A DNA stretch of 10,213 nucleotides, taken from assembly GCA_002316595.1 (NCBI GenBank), contig DCDV01000027.1, forward strand, positions 9,730 to 19,942, read 5' to 3'. Source of the stretch: Mageeibacillus sp. UBA1046. GTDB lineage: Bacteria > Bacillota > Clostridia > Saccharofermentanales > DTU023. This document shows, in pieces, positions 1 through 6,827 of this stretch; the stretch's first letter is position 1, and each line of letters starts with the position of its first letter. A program made the translations under genes and the position numbers. The notes under the pieces were generated by a model that had not been told where the DNA came from, searched no databases, and saw only the letters and a program-made list of their open reading frames with translations.

Positions 1-696
1 GATACTGATTTTCAGCGGCTTATAGGAAAAGGAAGTAATTCCGTCTCCGGCGAGATTTATCATTTTTCTGAGAGGATACTTTGTCTTGCCGGCCTGGCGC
101 GCATCCCGTTCATATTCAATAAAGGTCTGCCGGTAGCCCAGCCAGGAAATAAGTCCTCTGACATAACGATTATGTTCCGGCATCTGAAACAGAGCGTCGC
201 GCACGGTTTTATCAATCAGGCGAAAATCACCGACATCGGTGGGGATGTCAACGTCGGAGAGTTTATGTAAAAAGCGATAATAGAGTCCGGCCGACATTTT
301 CTTGAAGCCGGTCTCGCCGGAGCGTTTACTTCTTTTGGCGTAGACGACTTCGAAACCTTCCCGCCATTTTGCGATCATGTCCGGGATCAGCTCCGGAGGA
401 TCCTGCAAGTCCGCATCAATAATGACGATCGCATCTCCCGCAGCATGATCCATGCCGCAGGTTATGGCAGTCTGATGACCGAAGTTTCTGGAAAAACTTA
501 GCAGTTTAACCTTGCCGTCGGCAGAGCACCATGGTCTGATGATCGCGGCTGAACTGTCTGTGCTGCCGTCGTCAACATAAATAATTTCATAGGGAAGCTC
601 CAGACCTGACAAGACATCAGTCAGACGCCGGTGTGTGATTGGCAGGACTTCTTCTTCGTTATAAACCGGAACTACTACTGAGACTTCTGGTTTCAT
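1..696 (-). CDS. Family 2 glycosyltransferase, GtrB/DPM1-like (C-terminus off the window)
   Basis: Reading leftwards from 696 gives 232 residues with no stop, cut by the window edge. The catalytic GT-A domain shows the family signatures in order: PVYNEE (10-15), DDGSTD (42-47, nucleotide-sugar binding), RNFGHQ (70-75), DADLQDPPE (94-102, metal-binding DxD region), the SGET segment (126-129), TDVGDFRLID (153-162) and the KYPLRK block (206-211). This pattern is that of GtrB/YfdH and dolichol-phosphate-mannose-synthase-like enzymes, which move a sugar from a nucleotide donor onto undecaprenyl phosphate at the inner face of the membrane. Family members are usually a little over 300 residues with two C-terminal membrane helices, which would lie beyond the edge. 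The ATG at 696-694 follows a GAGG Shine-Dalgarno site with a 5-base spacer; a GTG two codons earlier is less well placed. It is divergent from the next gene, so its operon partners are off the left edge. The exact sugar cannot be told. Confidence 0.9.
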   Translation of the reverse strand, partial: MKPEVSVVVPVYNEEEVLPITHRRLTDVLSGLELPYEIIYVDDGSTDSSAAIIRPWCSADGKVKLLSFSRNFGHQTAITCGMDHAAGDAIVIIDADLQDPPELIPDMIAKWREGFEVVYAKRSKRSGETGFKKMSAGLYYRFLHKLSDVDIPTDVGDFRLIDKTVRDALFQMPEHNRYVRGLISWLGYRQTFIEYERDARQAGKTKYPLRKMINLAGDGITSFSYKPLKISI

Positions 697-869
697 AGCC
701 ACCTCACTATCTATCTTCAAAACTCCGTACCTGACTGTAATCAGATACCGGCCTAAGCCCACAAGAACTATGGATGCAACAGAGCCCGTGACGAGAGTGC
801 CGGAGTCATTATTTACGCCTTCGTATATTGATTTTAGTATAGAATAAATTATTTGCCTACATTACTCTT

Positions 870-898
870 TTGCTTTGAGACAGAATAATGCCTACAAT
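870..898 (+). promoter_or_regulatory. Candidate sigma-A promoter for the csaA-led unit
   Basis: TTGCTT (870-875) and TACAAT (893-898) are separated by 17 bases. The -10 matches consensus at five of six positions, the -35 only at its first three. Transcription would start near 905, giving a leader of about 100 bases before the csaA-like gene. This is the best-spaced pair I found in the region. It is judged by eye. Confidence 0.4.
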
Positions 899-903
899 AA
901 AAG

Positions 904-918
904 GTACGGAATTCGTAC
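904..918. promoter_or_regulatory. Operator-like palindrome at the predicted start of transcription
   Basis: GTACG and CGTAC form perfect 5-base inverted arms around GAATT. The site lies 6 to 20 bases downstream of the candidate -10 box, where a bound repressor would block initiation. The arms are short, so chance is a real alternative; no regulator is encoded beside it. Confidence 0.25.
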
Positions 919-1007
919 AATGATAGGAAGCAGAATATTACAAGAGAACAATGATCATAATACAGAGTAAAGAGCTATATGAAAAAGCTTAGGAAAGGAC
1001 AGTTTGC

Positions 1008-1340
1008 ATGCAGATCAATATGGAAGATTTTGACAAAGTTGACGTAAGAATAGGCACTATAAGGGGCGCAAAACCGAATAAAAGGTCCAGGAACGCTGCC
1101 TATGTTTTGGAAATTGATTTTGGTCCGGAGATTGGCGTGAAGAAATCTTCCGCCCAGATCACCGATGTCTATGAACCAGATGATCTGATTGGCAAACAAG
1201 TAGTATGCGTCATTAATCTGATCCCCATCTACATCGGATCAGTTAAAAGCGAAGTGCGTATCCTCGGCTCGGAATCTGAACAGGGCATTGTTCTTCTGGT
1301 GCCGGAATTCGCAGTCAAGGACGGAGATAAAATTTCTTGA
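1008..1340 (+). CDS. csaA: CsaA-like tRNA-binding-domain protein
   Basis: A complete 110-residue protein made of a single OB-fold tRNA-binding domain. It matches the CsaA family in length and motif order: VRIGTI (13-18), EIDFGPEIG (35-43), KKSSAQIT (45-52), LIGKQVV (60-66) and SEVRILG (81-87). CsaA is a dimeric cytoplasmic protein reported in Bacillus as a chaperone connected with protein export; related domains occur in the C-terminus of methionyl-tRNA synthetase and in Trbp111/YgjH, which bind tRNA structure. The start is fixed by AAAGGA at 994-999, 8 bases before the ATG; a second Met at residue 5 has no such site. The loop after N70, usually proline-proline followed by basic residues, reads IPIY here, so nucleic acid contact could be altered. 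It is the first gene of a probable three-gene unit, with 41 bases to the next. Chaperone versus tRNA-binding role cannot be decided from sequence. Confidence 0.87.
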   Translation: MQINMEDFDKVDVRIGTIRGAKPNKRSRNAAYVLEIDFGPEIGVKKSSAQITDVYEPDDLIGKQVVCVINLIPIYIGSVKSEVRILGSESEQGIVLLVPEFAVKDGDKIS

Positions 1341-1381
1341 ACAAGAGATTTATACATTGATTAATCAGACAGGAGAATCTT

Positions 1382-1957
1382 ATGCGTCGTAAAGATCGTG
1401 AAATGTCTGCAGAATTCGGATTGCAGGTTATTGACCAGGCCGAATACGGTGTGCTGGCAGCAGCAGACCCTGCAAGTGATCGCCCTTATGCAGTGCCTTT
1501 GTCTTTGGTACGCCGGGGGCAGACATTGTATTTTCATTCCGCCCGGGCAGGAACAAAAGTTGACCTGCTCAAAGACGGTACTCCGGTCAGGATTGTTTTT
1601 GTTGCCAAGGCGGCTGTTCCGGGGCTTTACGAGCCGCAGGAAGCCAGAGACTTACTGGAAGGCGGGAAGGGCACAAGCTTTGTTACCAGCAAAGTATTCA
1701 CTACGGAATATTCGTCTGCCATCGTCACGGGTACGATTAGAATTGTGGAAGTAAATGAGGACAGAGATTCTGAGTATTCTCTCGCCCTGGAGGCAGTCTG
1801 CGCCAAGTATGTCCCTGACATGATGGAGTTTTTTGAGCTTGCATTAGATTCCGCCTATTCGACAACCAAAGTATTTGCCGTAGATATCGAAGAAATAAAG
1901 GCCAAACGTAAAAAATTCGACGATAATAAGGAAGAGCTCAAATGGCAGAAAGATTAA
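1382..1957 (+). CDS. Pyridoxamine 5'-phosphate oxidase-fold flavoprotein (Nim-like)
   Basis: A complete 191-residue protein. It begins MRRKDREM, typical of the Pyridox_ox_2 / NimA-like group, followed by the split-barrel core: YGVLA (22-26), PYAVPLS (35-41), LYFHSA (49-54) with H52 in the place where this family has a conserved histidine near the cofactor, and the GTKVDLL segment (57-63). The later strand with EYSSAIVTGT (109-118) is also characteristic. Family members bind FMN or sometimes heme; Nim proteins are linked with 5-nitroimidazole resistance, but most relatives have no known substrate, so resistance should not be assumed. The ATG follows AGGAG at 1372-1376. The last 16 bases overlap the start of the uracil-DNA glycosylase gene, so the two are probably translated together. 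The lysine-rich tail (173-191) is unusual only in being charged. Confidence 0.82.
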   Translation: MRRKDREMSAEFGLQVIDQAEYGVLAAADPASDRPYAVPLSLVRRGQTLYFHSARAGTKVDLLKDGTPVRIVFVAKAAVPGLYEPQEARDLLEGGKGTSFVTSKVFTTEYSSAIVTGTIRIVEVNEDRDSEYSLALEAVCAKYVPDMMEFFELALDSAYSTTKVFAVDIEEIKAKRKKFDDNKEELKWQKD

Positions 1958-2625
1958 GAGCAAAAACAGATATTAGCGGCGAAGGCGCTGATTTGTTAGG
2001 ACAGCAGCTTGAGTCAAAGAAACCATCATCCGCTCAGCAGTATGAGGCTGATGAACTCTTCCGGCAGTTTGTTTCGCAATGTGAAAGCTGCAGCAGCTGC
2101 GAGCTGGCGGTCGAAAGAAACAATGTCGTAGTCTGGCGCGGCAATATCAGAGCGCCCTTGATGATTATCGGTGAAGGTCCCGGGGCTGAAGAGGATATGC
2201 AGGGCAGGCCCTTTGTAGGCAGATCAGGCCAGGTGCTGGACCAGCTTCTCACGGCCTGGGACATCAGAGAAGAAAACTTTCATATCTGCAATATTGTTAA
2301 GTGCCGTCCGCCGGAAAACAGAGCCCCCAAGCCGGAGGAAGTCGAGAAGTGCCGGCCTTTGCTGACCAGACAGTTCAATCTGGTTAAACCGCGAGTGATT
2401 CTTTTGATGGGCGCTACGGCTTATAAGTATTTCACCCACGATACCACCGGCATAACCAAGGTGAGGGGAAAATGGATAGAGAAGTCCGGATTCTGGATCA
2501 TGCCTGCTTTCCATCCGGCCTATATTTTGAGAGATCCCCGACGCAAAAATGATTTGTGGGAGGATGTAGGAGCTGCGCGCAGAAAGCTGTCGGAGCTGAA
2601 ACTGCTTCCTGATCTGGATGCGTGA
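1942..2625 (+). CDS. udg: Family 4 (Fe-S) uracil-DNA glycosylase
   Basis: A complete 227-residue enzyme that removes uracil from DNA, starting base excision repair after cytosine deamination or dUTP incorporation. Family 4 motifs are all present: GEGPGAEED (77-85), GRPFVGRSG (88-96), KCRPPENRAP (120-129) and HPAYILR (191-197). Four cysteines fit the [4Fe-4S] ligands: C50 and C53 (CxxC), C121, and C137; the C121-C137 spacing of 16 equals that in the Thermus thermophilus enzyme as I recall it. C47 forms an extra CxxCxxC but is probably not a ligand. About 45 residues precede the conserved core, more than in Thermus, and look charged and flexible. The start overlaps the flavoprotein gene by 16 bases and has AAGGAAGAG at 1928-1936, 5 bases upstream, inside that gene. 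It shares a repair theme with uvrB downstream. Confidence 0.94.
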   Translation: MAERLRAKTDISGEGADLLGQQLESKKPSSAQQYEADELFRQFVSQCESCSSCELAVERNNVVVWRGNIRAPLMIIGEGPGAEEDMQGRPFVGRSGQVLDQLLTAWDIREENFHICNIVKCRPPENRAPKPEEVEKCRPLLTRQFNLVKPRVILLMGATAYKYFTHDTTGITKVRGKWIEKSGFWIMPAFHPAYILRDPRRKNDLWEDVGAARRKLSELKLLPDLDA

Positions 2626-2629
2626 TCCG

Positions 2630-2661
2630 TTGTGAAAAGCCTGAACATACCAAAGTATAAT
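2630..2661 (+). promoter_or_regulatory. Candidate promoter P1 upstream of uvrB
   Basis: A perfect TATAAT lies at 2656-2661. The best -35-like sequence, TTGTGA (2630-2635), is 20 bases upstream, longer than the usual 16-18, so activity would depend on the -10 or an activator. Transcripts would begin near 2668, leaving about 150 bases of leader. Confidence 0.35.
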
Positions 2662-2744
2662 TAAGTGGTCCATAATTCGACACGGCGCAAAACAAAACGC
2701 TGCTGAAAAAGTCATAGCTGCTGTTAGGCCATAGTCGCGCGTGC

Positions 2745-2773
2745 TTGCAACCTGATCAGTTACCGTTGAAAAT
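2745..2773 (+). promoter_or_regulatory. Candidate promoter P2 upstream of uvrB, with internal palindrome
   Basis: TTGCAA (2745-2750) and GAAAAT (2768-2773) are exactly 17 bases apart, each matching consensus at four of six positions. The spacer contains the perfect 8-base palindrome CTGATCAG (2752-2759), a possible regulator site. Transcription would begin near 2780, close to the gene. I see no LexA box of the GAAC-N4-GTTC or CTG-N10-CAG type between 2626 and 2818. Confidence 0.28.
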
Positions 2774-2802
2774 CTGCAAACAATGACAAAAATCCAATTA
2801 AC

Positions 2803-2809
2803 AAGAGGA
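2803..2809 (+). promoter_or_regulatory. Ribosome binding site that decides the uvrB start
   Basis: AAGAGGA lies 9 bases before the ATG at 2819. The in-frame ATG at 2783 has no purine-rich site in front of it and would place this motif inside the coding region as codons of a poorly conserved extension. The downstream start is therefore preferred. Confidence 0.75.
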
Positions 2810-2818
2810 CATTACAAC

Positions 2819-4900
2819 ATGACAAGACGACGGGTTTCATTGCCCGAGACAAAACATAAAAATCCCTTTAGACTGCATACGGAAATGACACCTCAGGGCG
2901 ACCAGCCCGAGGCTATTAAGAGTCTGGTCACGGGGCTGGAACGGGGCTACGATGCGCAAACGCTGCTGGGAGTCACCGGCTCGGGCAAGACATTTACCAT
3001 GGCCAAAGTGATCGAGGAGACGCAAAGGCCGGCTCTGGTAATCGCCCATAATAAAACCCTGGCAGGGCAGCTCTGCGCAGAATTCATGGCCTTGTTTCCT
3101 GAGAATGCTGTAGAATATTTTGTCAGCTATTACGACTACTATCAGCCTGAAGCCTATATACCATCCCGGGATGTATATATCGAGAAGGATTCCGCTATTA
3201 ACGAAGAAATTGATCTTTTACGCCACTCCGCGACTTCATCGCTGATGGAGCGCCGGGACGTAATTGTAGTCGCCTCCGTATCATGTATATATGGAATAGG
3301 AGACCCAACAGATTATCAGCAGCTGATGGTAAGCCTCAGACCGGGGATGCACAAAGAACGGGACGAAGTGATCCGGGAGCTGGTGGCGATTCAATATACC
3401 CGCAACGATTATGAAGTGAAGCGGGGCACATTTCGCGTGCGCGGTGATATTGTTGATATTTATCCTTCCTCTTCGGCTAATGTAATTACGCGAGTCAGCT
3501 TTTTTGGTGACGAGATTGAGGAAATCCGTGAAATCGACGCTATAACCGGCCGCAGTCTGACTGCCAGAACATATGCTTCCATCTTTCCTGCCTCGCATTA
3601 TGCGACGACTGCCAAACGGATGGAGAAAGCGATTCTGAATATCGGCGCAGAGCTTGTCGAGAGGCTGGCTGAGCTTCGGGCTGAGGGCAAATTACTGGAA
3701 GCCTATCGACTGGAACAGCGTACTCTTTACGACATGGAGATGCTTAGGGAGACAGGTTTTTGTAAAGGAATTGAGAATTATTCCCGGCATATGACGGAAA
3801 GAGAGCCCGGTGAACCGCCTTATACGCTGATTGATTTCTTTCCTGAAGACTATTTATTATTCATAGACGAGTCGCATGTGACTGTTCCGCAGATAGGAGC
3901 GATGTACAACGGTGACCGCTCACGGAAGGAATCACTGGTCGATTACGGCTTTAGACTGCCTTCGGCTTTTGATAACAGGCCGCTGAACTTCAGTGAGTTT
4001 GAGGAGAGAATGGGACAGACGATATTTGTTTCCGCCACGCCTTCAAAATATGAAGCAGAGCACGCTGTTCAGGTGGTGGCACAGGTTATCCGTCCGACGG
4101 GACTGCTTGATCCCAAGATCTATATCAGACCGGTCGAATCGCAGATTGATGACCTTCTGACCGAGATAGCGGCCAACACGGAGCGCAAGGAACGGACATT
4201 GATCCTCACTCTGACAAAACGCATGGCTGAAGATCTTAGTGATTTCTTGCGCGAAGAAGGAATTAATGTAGCTTATCTGCATTCGGACATTGTCACGGTA
4301 GAAAGACTCAAGATCCTCAAAGAGCTGCGGGAAGGCAAATACGATGTCCTGGTCGGGATTAATCTTTTGCGCGAAGGCCTTGATCTGCCCGAGGTCTCCC
4401 TGATAGCTATTTTGGATGCGGATAAGGAAGGATTTTTGCGCTCGACAACTTCTCTGGTGCAAATTATCGGCAGAGCAGCGCGTAATGTGAACGGGCGCGT
4501 TATTTTGTATGCGGATGAGATTACCAAGTCGATGCAGCAGGCGATAGAAGAAACAAATCGCCGCCGCCAAATTCAGGATGAGTTTAATAAGGAACATAAC
4601 ATTACACCCCGGACAATCAAGAAGGAAGTTCATCAGTTGATTGACACTATGACAGAGATGGTGGACGACGGAGTGATTGACAAAGCGGAAGATCTGTTTG
4701 TTGACGGTGATGACATAGCTAATCTGAGGCTGTCAACGCTTAGCATCACGCAGCTGGAAAAGATGGCAGTCAGACTTGATCGGGATATGAAGGCCGCCTC
4801 TAAACAACTTGCCTTTGAAGAAGCCGCTGAGATCAGGGATGTCCTGATACTGGTACGGGGAGAATTATCGGAGCGGCGCTCTGAGAGAGCCGGACGCTAA
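2819..4900 (+). CDS. uvrB: Excinuclease ABC subunit B (UvrB)
   Basis: A complete 693-residue UvrB, the damage-verifying helicase-like subunit of nucleotide excision repair that receives DNA from UvrA and recruits UvrC for incision. Visible elements, numbered from 2819: Walker A GVTGSGKT (51-58); the beta-hairpin region with YYDYYQPEAYIP (104-115), which inserts between the strands; DESH Walker B (350-353); helicase motif GINLLREGLDLPE (513-525); the arginine-finger region GRAARNVNGR (551-560); and a C-terminal UVR domain (about 645-680, with AFEEAAEIRD) that binds UvrC. Length is slightly above the usual 660-680, explained by short N- and C-terminal tails. The 193 bases before it carry two possible promoters and no recognisable SOS box, so damage induction is not evident. 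uvrA and uvrC are not in the window. No terminator with a T-run is seen after it. Confidence 0.98.
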   Translation: MTRRRVSLPETKHKNPFRLHTEMTPQGDQPEAIKSLVTGLERGYDAQTLLGVTGSGKTFTMAKVIEETQRPALVIAHNKTLAGQLCAEFMALFPENAVEYFVSYYDYYQPEAYIPSRDVYIEKDSAINEEIDLLRHSATSSLMERRDVIVVASVSCIYGIGDPTDYQQLMVSLRPGMHKERDEVIRELVAIQYTRNDYEVKRGTFRVRGDIVDIYPSSSANVITRVSFFGDEIEEIREIDAITGRSLTARTYASIFPASHYATTAKRMEKAILNIGAELVERLAELRAEGKLLEAYRLEQRTLYDMEMLRETGFCKGIENYSRHMTEREPGEPPYTLIDFFPEDYLLFIDESHVTVPQIGAMYNGDRSRKESLVDYGFRLPSAFDNRPLNFSEFEERMGQTIFVSATPSKYEAEHAVQVVAQVIRPTGLLDPKIYIRPVESQIDDLLTEIAANTERKERTLILTLTKRMAEDLSDFLREEGINVAYLHSDIVTVERLKILKELREGKYDVLVGINLLREGLDLPEVSLIAILDADKEGFLRSTTSLVQIIGRAARNVNGRVILYADEITKSMQQAIEETNRRRQIQDEFNKEHNITPRTIKKEVHQLIDTMTEMVDDGVIDKAEDLFVDGDDIANLRLSTLSITQLEKMAVRLDRDMKAASKQLAFEEAAEIRDVLILVRGELSERRSERAGR

Positions 4901-4965
4901 CAATCGGGCAAGCTGAGAGACTGCAGGTATTGCTGTGATGTTGCCGGGCTTAATGTCTGCCTGAA

Positions 4966-4974
4966 TGCTATAAT
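4966..4974 (+). promoter_or_regulatory. Extended -10 promoter for the phosphohexomutase-dnaE unit
   Basis: TGCTATAAT combines a perfect TATAAT (4969-4974) with the TG of an extended -10. The -35 position 17 bases upstream reads GGGCTT and is poor, which extended -10 promoters tolerate. Predicted initiation near 4981 leaves a leader of about 80 bases containing the hairpin and the tandem repeat. Confidence 0.55.
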
Positions 4975-4990
4975 AAATATATGAAATCTA

Positions 4991-5007
4991 ACCGCATTTT
5001 ATGCGGT
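4991..5007 (+). repeat. Perfect inverted repeat (hairpin or operator) in the leader
   Basis: ACCGCAT and ATGCGGT form perfect 7-base arms around TTT. In RNA this would be a compact hairpin about 10 bases from the predicted transcript start. No T-run follows, so it is not an intrinsic terminator. It could equally be a DNA operator just downstream of the promoter, or an mRNA-stabilising 5' hairpin. Confidence 0.55.
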
Positions 5008-5030
5008 AAACGGTAAAGAACGGTAAAGAA
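5004..5030 (+). repeat. Tandem CGGTAAA(GAA) repeat
   Basis: CGGTAAA (5004-5010) is followed by two exact copies of CGGTAAAGAA (5011-5020 and 5021-5030). The first copy shares CGGT with the right arm of the inverted repeat. The 10-base period puts successive copies on the same helix face, as expected for cooperative protein sites, but a slippage duplication would look the same. Confidence 0.7.
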
Positions 5031-5062
5031 TAGAAATAATATAAATTTTCGGGGGTACAACG

Positions 5063-6814
5063 ATGACACGCGCAGAAACAGCATATCTTTCATGGCTGGA
5101 TGATCCCCGGTTTTCACCGGATACGAGAGCAGAACTTCTTGCTATTCAAGACGATAAAACCGAAATAGAAGAGAGGTTCTATCAGGATTTAAAGTTCGGG
5201 ACTGCCGGTCTCAGAGGTATTCTGGGTGCAGGCACGAATCGGATGAATTTCTATACAGTAGGACGTGCTGCTACTGCTTACGCACGTGAAATTGCGGACC
5301 AGAAAGACGGGAAGTCCAGGGGAATAGCAATCTCCTACGACTGCAGAGACTTTTCCCGTGAATTCGCGGAACTCGCTGCCGGCATCTTCGTCAGGCATGG
5401 TATCAAAGTGTATTTTTCCACTGAGTTGAGACCGGTACCGATTCTGTCATTTGCAATCAGACATTTTGAATGTGCCGGCGGAATCATGATCACCGCCAGC
5501 CATAATCCGGCTATTTATAACGGATTTAAGGTTTATGGCGCAGACGGCGGACAATTGCCGCCTGATGAGGCAGACGCCGTGGCTGCGGAAATGAAGAACA
5601 TTACTGATCTGCCGTCAACAGTGTCAGATGCGCTTGAATGTACAAAAGCAGCAGCTTCTGATCTCTTTAACTGGATGGGCGAGGACATTGATCAGGCTTA
5701 CAGTGACTACCTCATGACCTTGTCTCTTGATCGCGGCGCTGTGGGGAAGTCTAAGCATCTGCCTATAGTCTATACACCCTTGCACGGTTCAGGAAATAAA
5801 CCTGTACGCCGTCAGCTGGAGAGGCTGGGCTTCTCCAATGTCAGCGTTGTGCTGGAGCAGGAACTGCCCGACGGCAACTTCCCGACTGTAGAGCTGCCGA
5901 ACCCGGAATTGCCTGAGACTATGCAGATGGCAGTTGATCTGGCACGTTCGATCGAAGCCAGCCTGGTTTTGGCAACAGATCCTGATGCCGACCGCACGGG
6001 TGTGGTTGTGCGTCTCAAGAACGGCGATTACAAGATCTTGACGGGCAATGAGATCGGTCTTTTGCTGATGGACTATATTCTGGGCGCCAAGTCAGCCGCA
6101 GGGGTTCTGCCGGAGAATGCTTTCTGTGTGACAACGATTGTCTCCTCCAGACTTACCCGTACAATAGCCCGACATTATGAAGCTGATTTGCATGTTACTT
6201 TTACAGGATTTAAATATATTGCGGAGGTCATAGCCGAGTACGCTGATACCGGACTGGGAGAATTCCAATTCGGCTTTGAAGAGAGTTTTGGTTATCTGGC
6301 GGGTAACAAGGTAAGGGATAAGGACGCTGTCGTCGCCTGCATGCTTCTGGCTGAGATGGCCGCTGCTGCAGCTGTCGACGACGAAACCCTCAGTGACAGG
6401 CTTGACTCACTTTATGAGCGTTACGGCAACCATGCCGAGGCGACTGTCTCAATCTACCGTGAGGGCAAAGCAGGTCTGGAGAAGATTGCCGCTGCTATGG
6501 ATACCTTGCGCCGGGATAAGGCCAAAGGCATCCCGGGAGCTGCTGTAAGAGAGGTTCTGGATTATGAGTCAGGCACTGGTCTTGTTCTTCGCAGCGGGGA
6601 AGAGATAAAAGCTCCTCTGCAGGGTAGCAATGTAATAATGTACGAGCTGGAAGGGCCGTCAGGAATGGACTGGATGTGCGTCAGACCCTCGGGAACGGAA
6701 CCAAAGATCAAGGTATATTACGGTATCTATGACCAGGACAAGGACATCTGTGAACAAAGACTTAAAGATGTAAAGCAACAGACTCTGGCTTATATCAACA
6801 GCCTTTTAGATTGA
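5063..6814 (+). CDS. pgcA: Phosphoglucomutase/phosphomannomutase, PgcA-like
   Basis: A complete 583-residue alpha-D-phosphohexomutase that interconverts hexose 1- and 6-phosphates through a phosphoserine enzyme and a bisphosphate intermediate, in the cytoplasm. The four expected active-site loops are present: TASHNP (144-149) with catalytic S146; the Mg-binding loop DPDADR (306-311) with D306, D308 and D310; the sugar-specificity loop FEESFGY (405-411); and the phosphate-binding loop RPSGTEPK (541-548). An N-terminal FGTAGLRG (45-52) and the segment HGSGNKPVRR (241-250) favour the PgcA/PGM2-like branch, whose Bacillus member is about the same length and makes glucose 1-phosphate for UDP-glucose; sugar preference is inference. 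The start has GGGGG at 5051-5055, 7 bases upstream. dnaE begins 13 bases after the stop, suggesting one transcript. Glucose 1-phosphate could feed nucleotide sugars used by enzymes like the divergent glycosyltransferase, but they are not adjacent. Confidence 0.92.
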   Translation: MTRAETAYLSWLDDPRFSPDTRAELLAIQDDKTEIEERFYQDLKFGTAGLRGILGAGTNRMNFYTVGRAATAYAREIADQKDGKSRGIAISYDCRDFSREFAELAAGIFVRHGIKVYFSTELRPVPILSFAIRHFECAGGIMITASHNPAIYNGFKVYGADGGQLPPDEADAVAAEMKNITDLPSTVSDALECTKAAASDLFNWMGEDIDQAYSDYLMTLSLDRGAVGKSKHLPIVYTPLHGSGNKPVRRQLERLGFSNVSVVLEQELPDGNFPTVELPNPELPETMQMAVDLARSIEASLVLATDPDADRTGVVVRLKNGDYKILTGNEIGLLLMDYILGAKSAAGVLPENAFCVTTIVSSRLTRTIARHYEADLHVTFTGFKYIAEVIAEYADTGLGEFQFGFEESFGYLAGNKVRDKDAVVACMLLAEMAAAAAVDDETLSDRLDSLYERYGNHAEATVSIYREGKAGLEKIAAAMDTLRRDKAKGIPGAAVREVLDYESGTGLVLRSGEEIKAPLQGSNVIMYELEGPSGMDWMCVRPSGTEPKIKVYYGIYDQDKDICEQRLKDVKQQTLAYINSLLD

Positions 6815-6827
6815 GCCGGGTTGAATA

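Larger units (their letters stand above)
697..1007. other. Divergent intergenic region (311 bases)
   Basis: No gene of plausible size or start site is visible between the two divergent genes. The left part (697-830) shows nothing clear. The right part (about 836-960) is AT-rich and holds the promoter and palindrome listed separately. It also has a direct repeat of TGCCTACA at 854-861 and 889-896 (35 bases apart) and a direct repeat of ACAATGAT at 917-924 and 948-955 (31 bases apart). Both spacings are near three helical turns, but the units are short and may be chance. For the leftward glycosyltransferase a TATACT at 841-836 on the minus strand could be a -10 box, but I find no matching -35. 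Confidence 0.6.

Noticed and set aside
1337..1365. TTGAAC and ATTAAT with a 17-base spacer before the flavoprotein gene, plus the palindrome TGATTAATCA (1358-1367)
   Set aside because: Both boxes are weak, overlap the end of the csaA-like gene, and the 41-base gap is easily explained as an operon junction.
2614..2630. GGAT and ATCC arms at the glycosylase stop as a terminator
   Set aside because: Only a 4-base stem, and no T-run.
2224..2715. Minus-strand open frame antisense to the uracil-DNA glycosylase (163 codons)
   Set aside because: It is opposite a complete, motif-verified gene and has low-information composition; treated as a shadow.
2783..2818. Upstream ATG giving a 705-residue UvrB
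   Set aside because: No Shine-Dalgarno site precedes it, while AAGAGGA precedes the ATG at 2819 with good spacing; the additional 12 residues look non-conserved.
4043..4633. Long open frame on the minus strand inside uvrB (196 codons)
   Set aside because: It lies wholly antisense to conserved UvrB helicase motifs, has no ribosome site, and its translation resembles no family I know.
4901..4950. Possible terminator after uvrB using CGGGCAA (4905-4911) and TTGCCGGG (4941-4948)
   Set aside because: The arms do not pair cleanly and no run of T follows.
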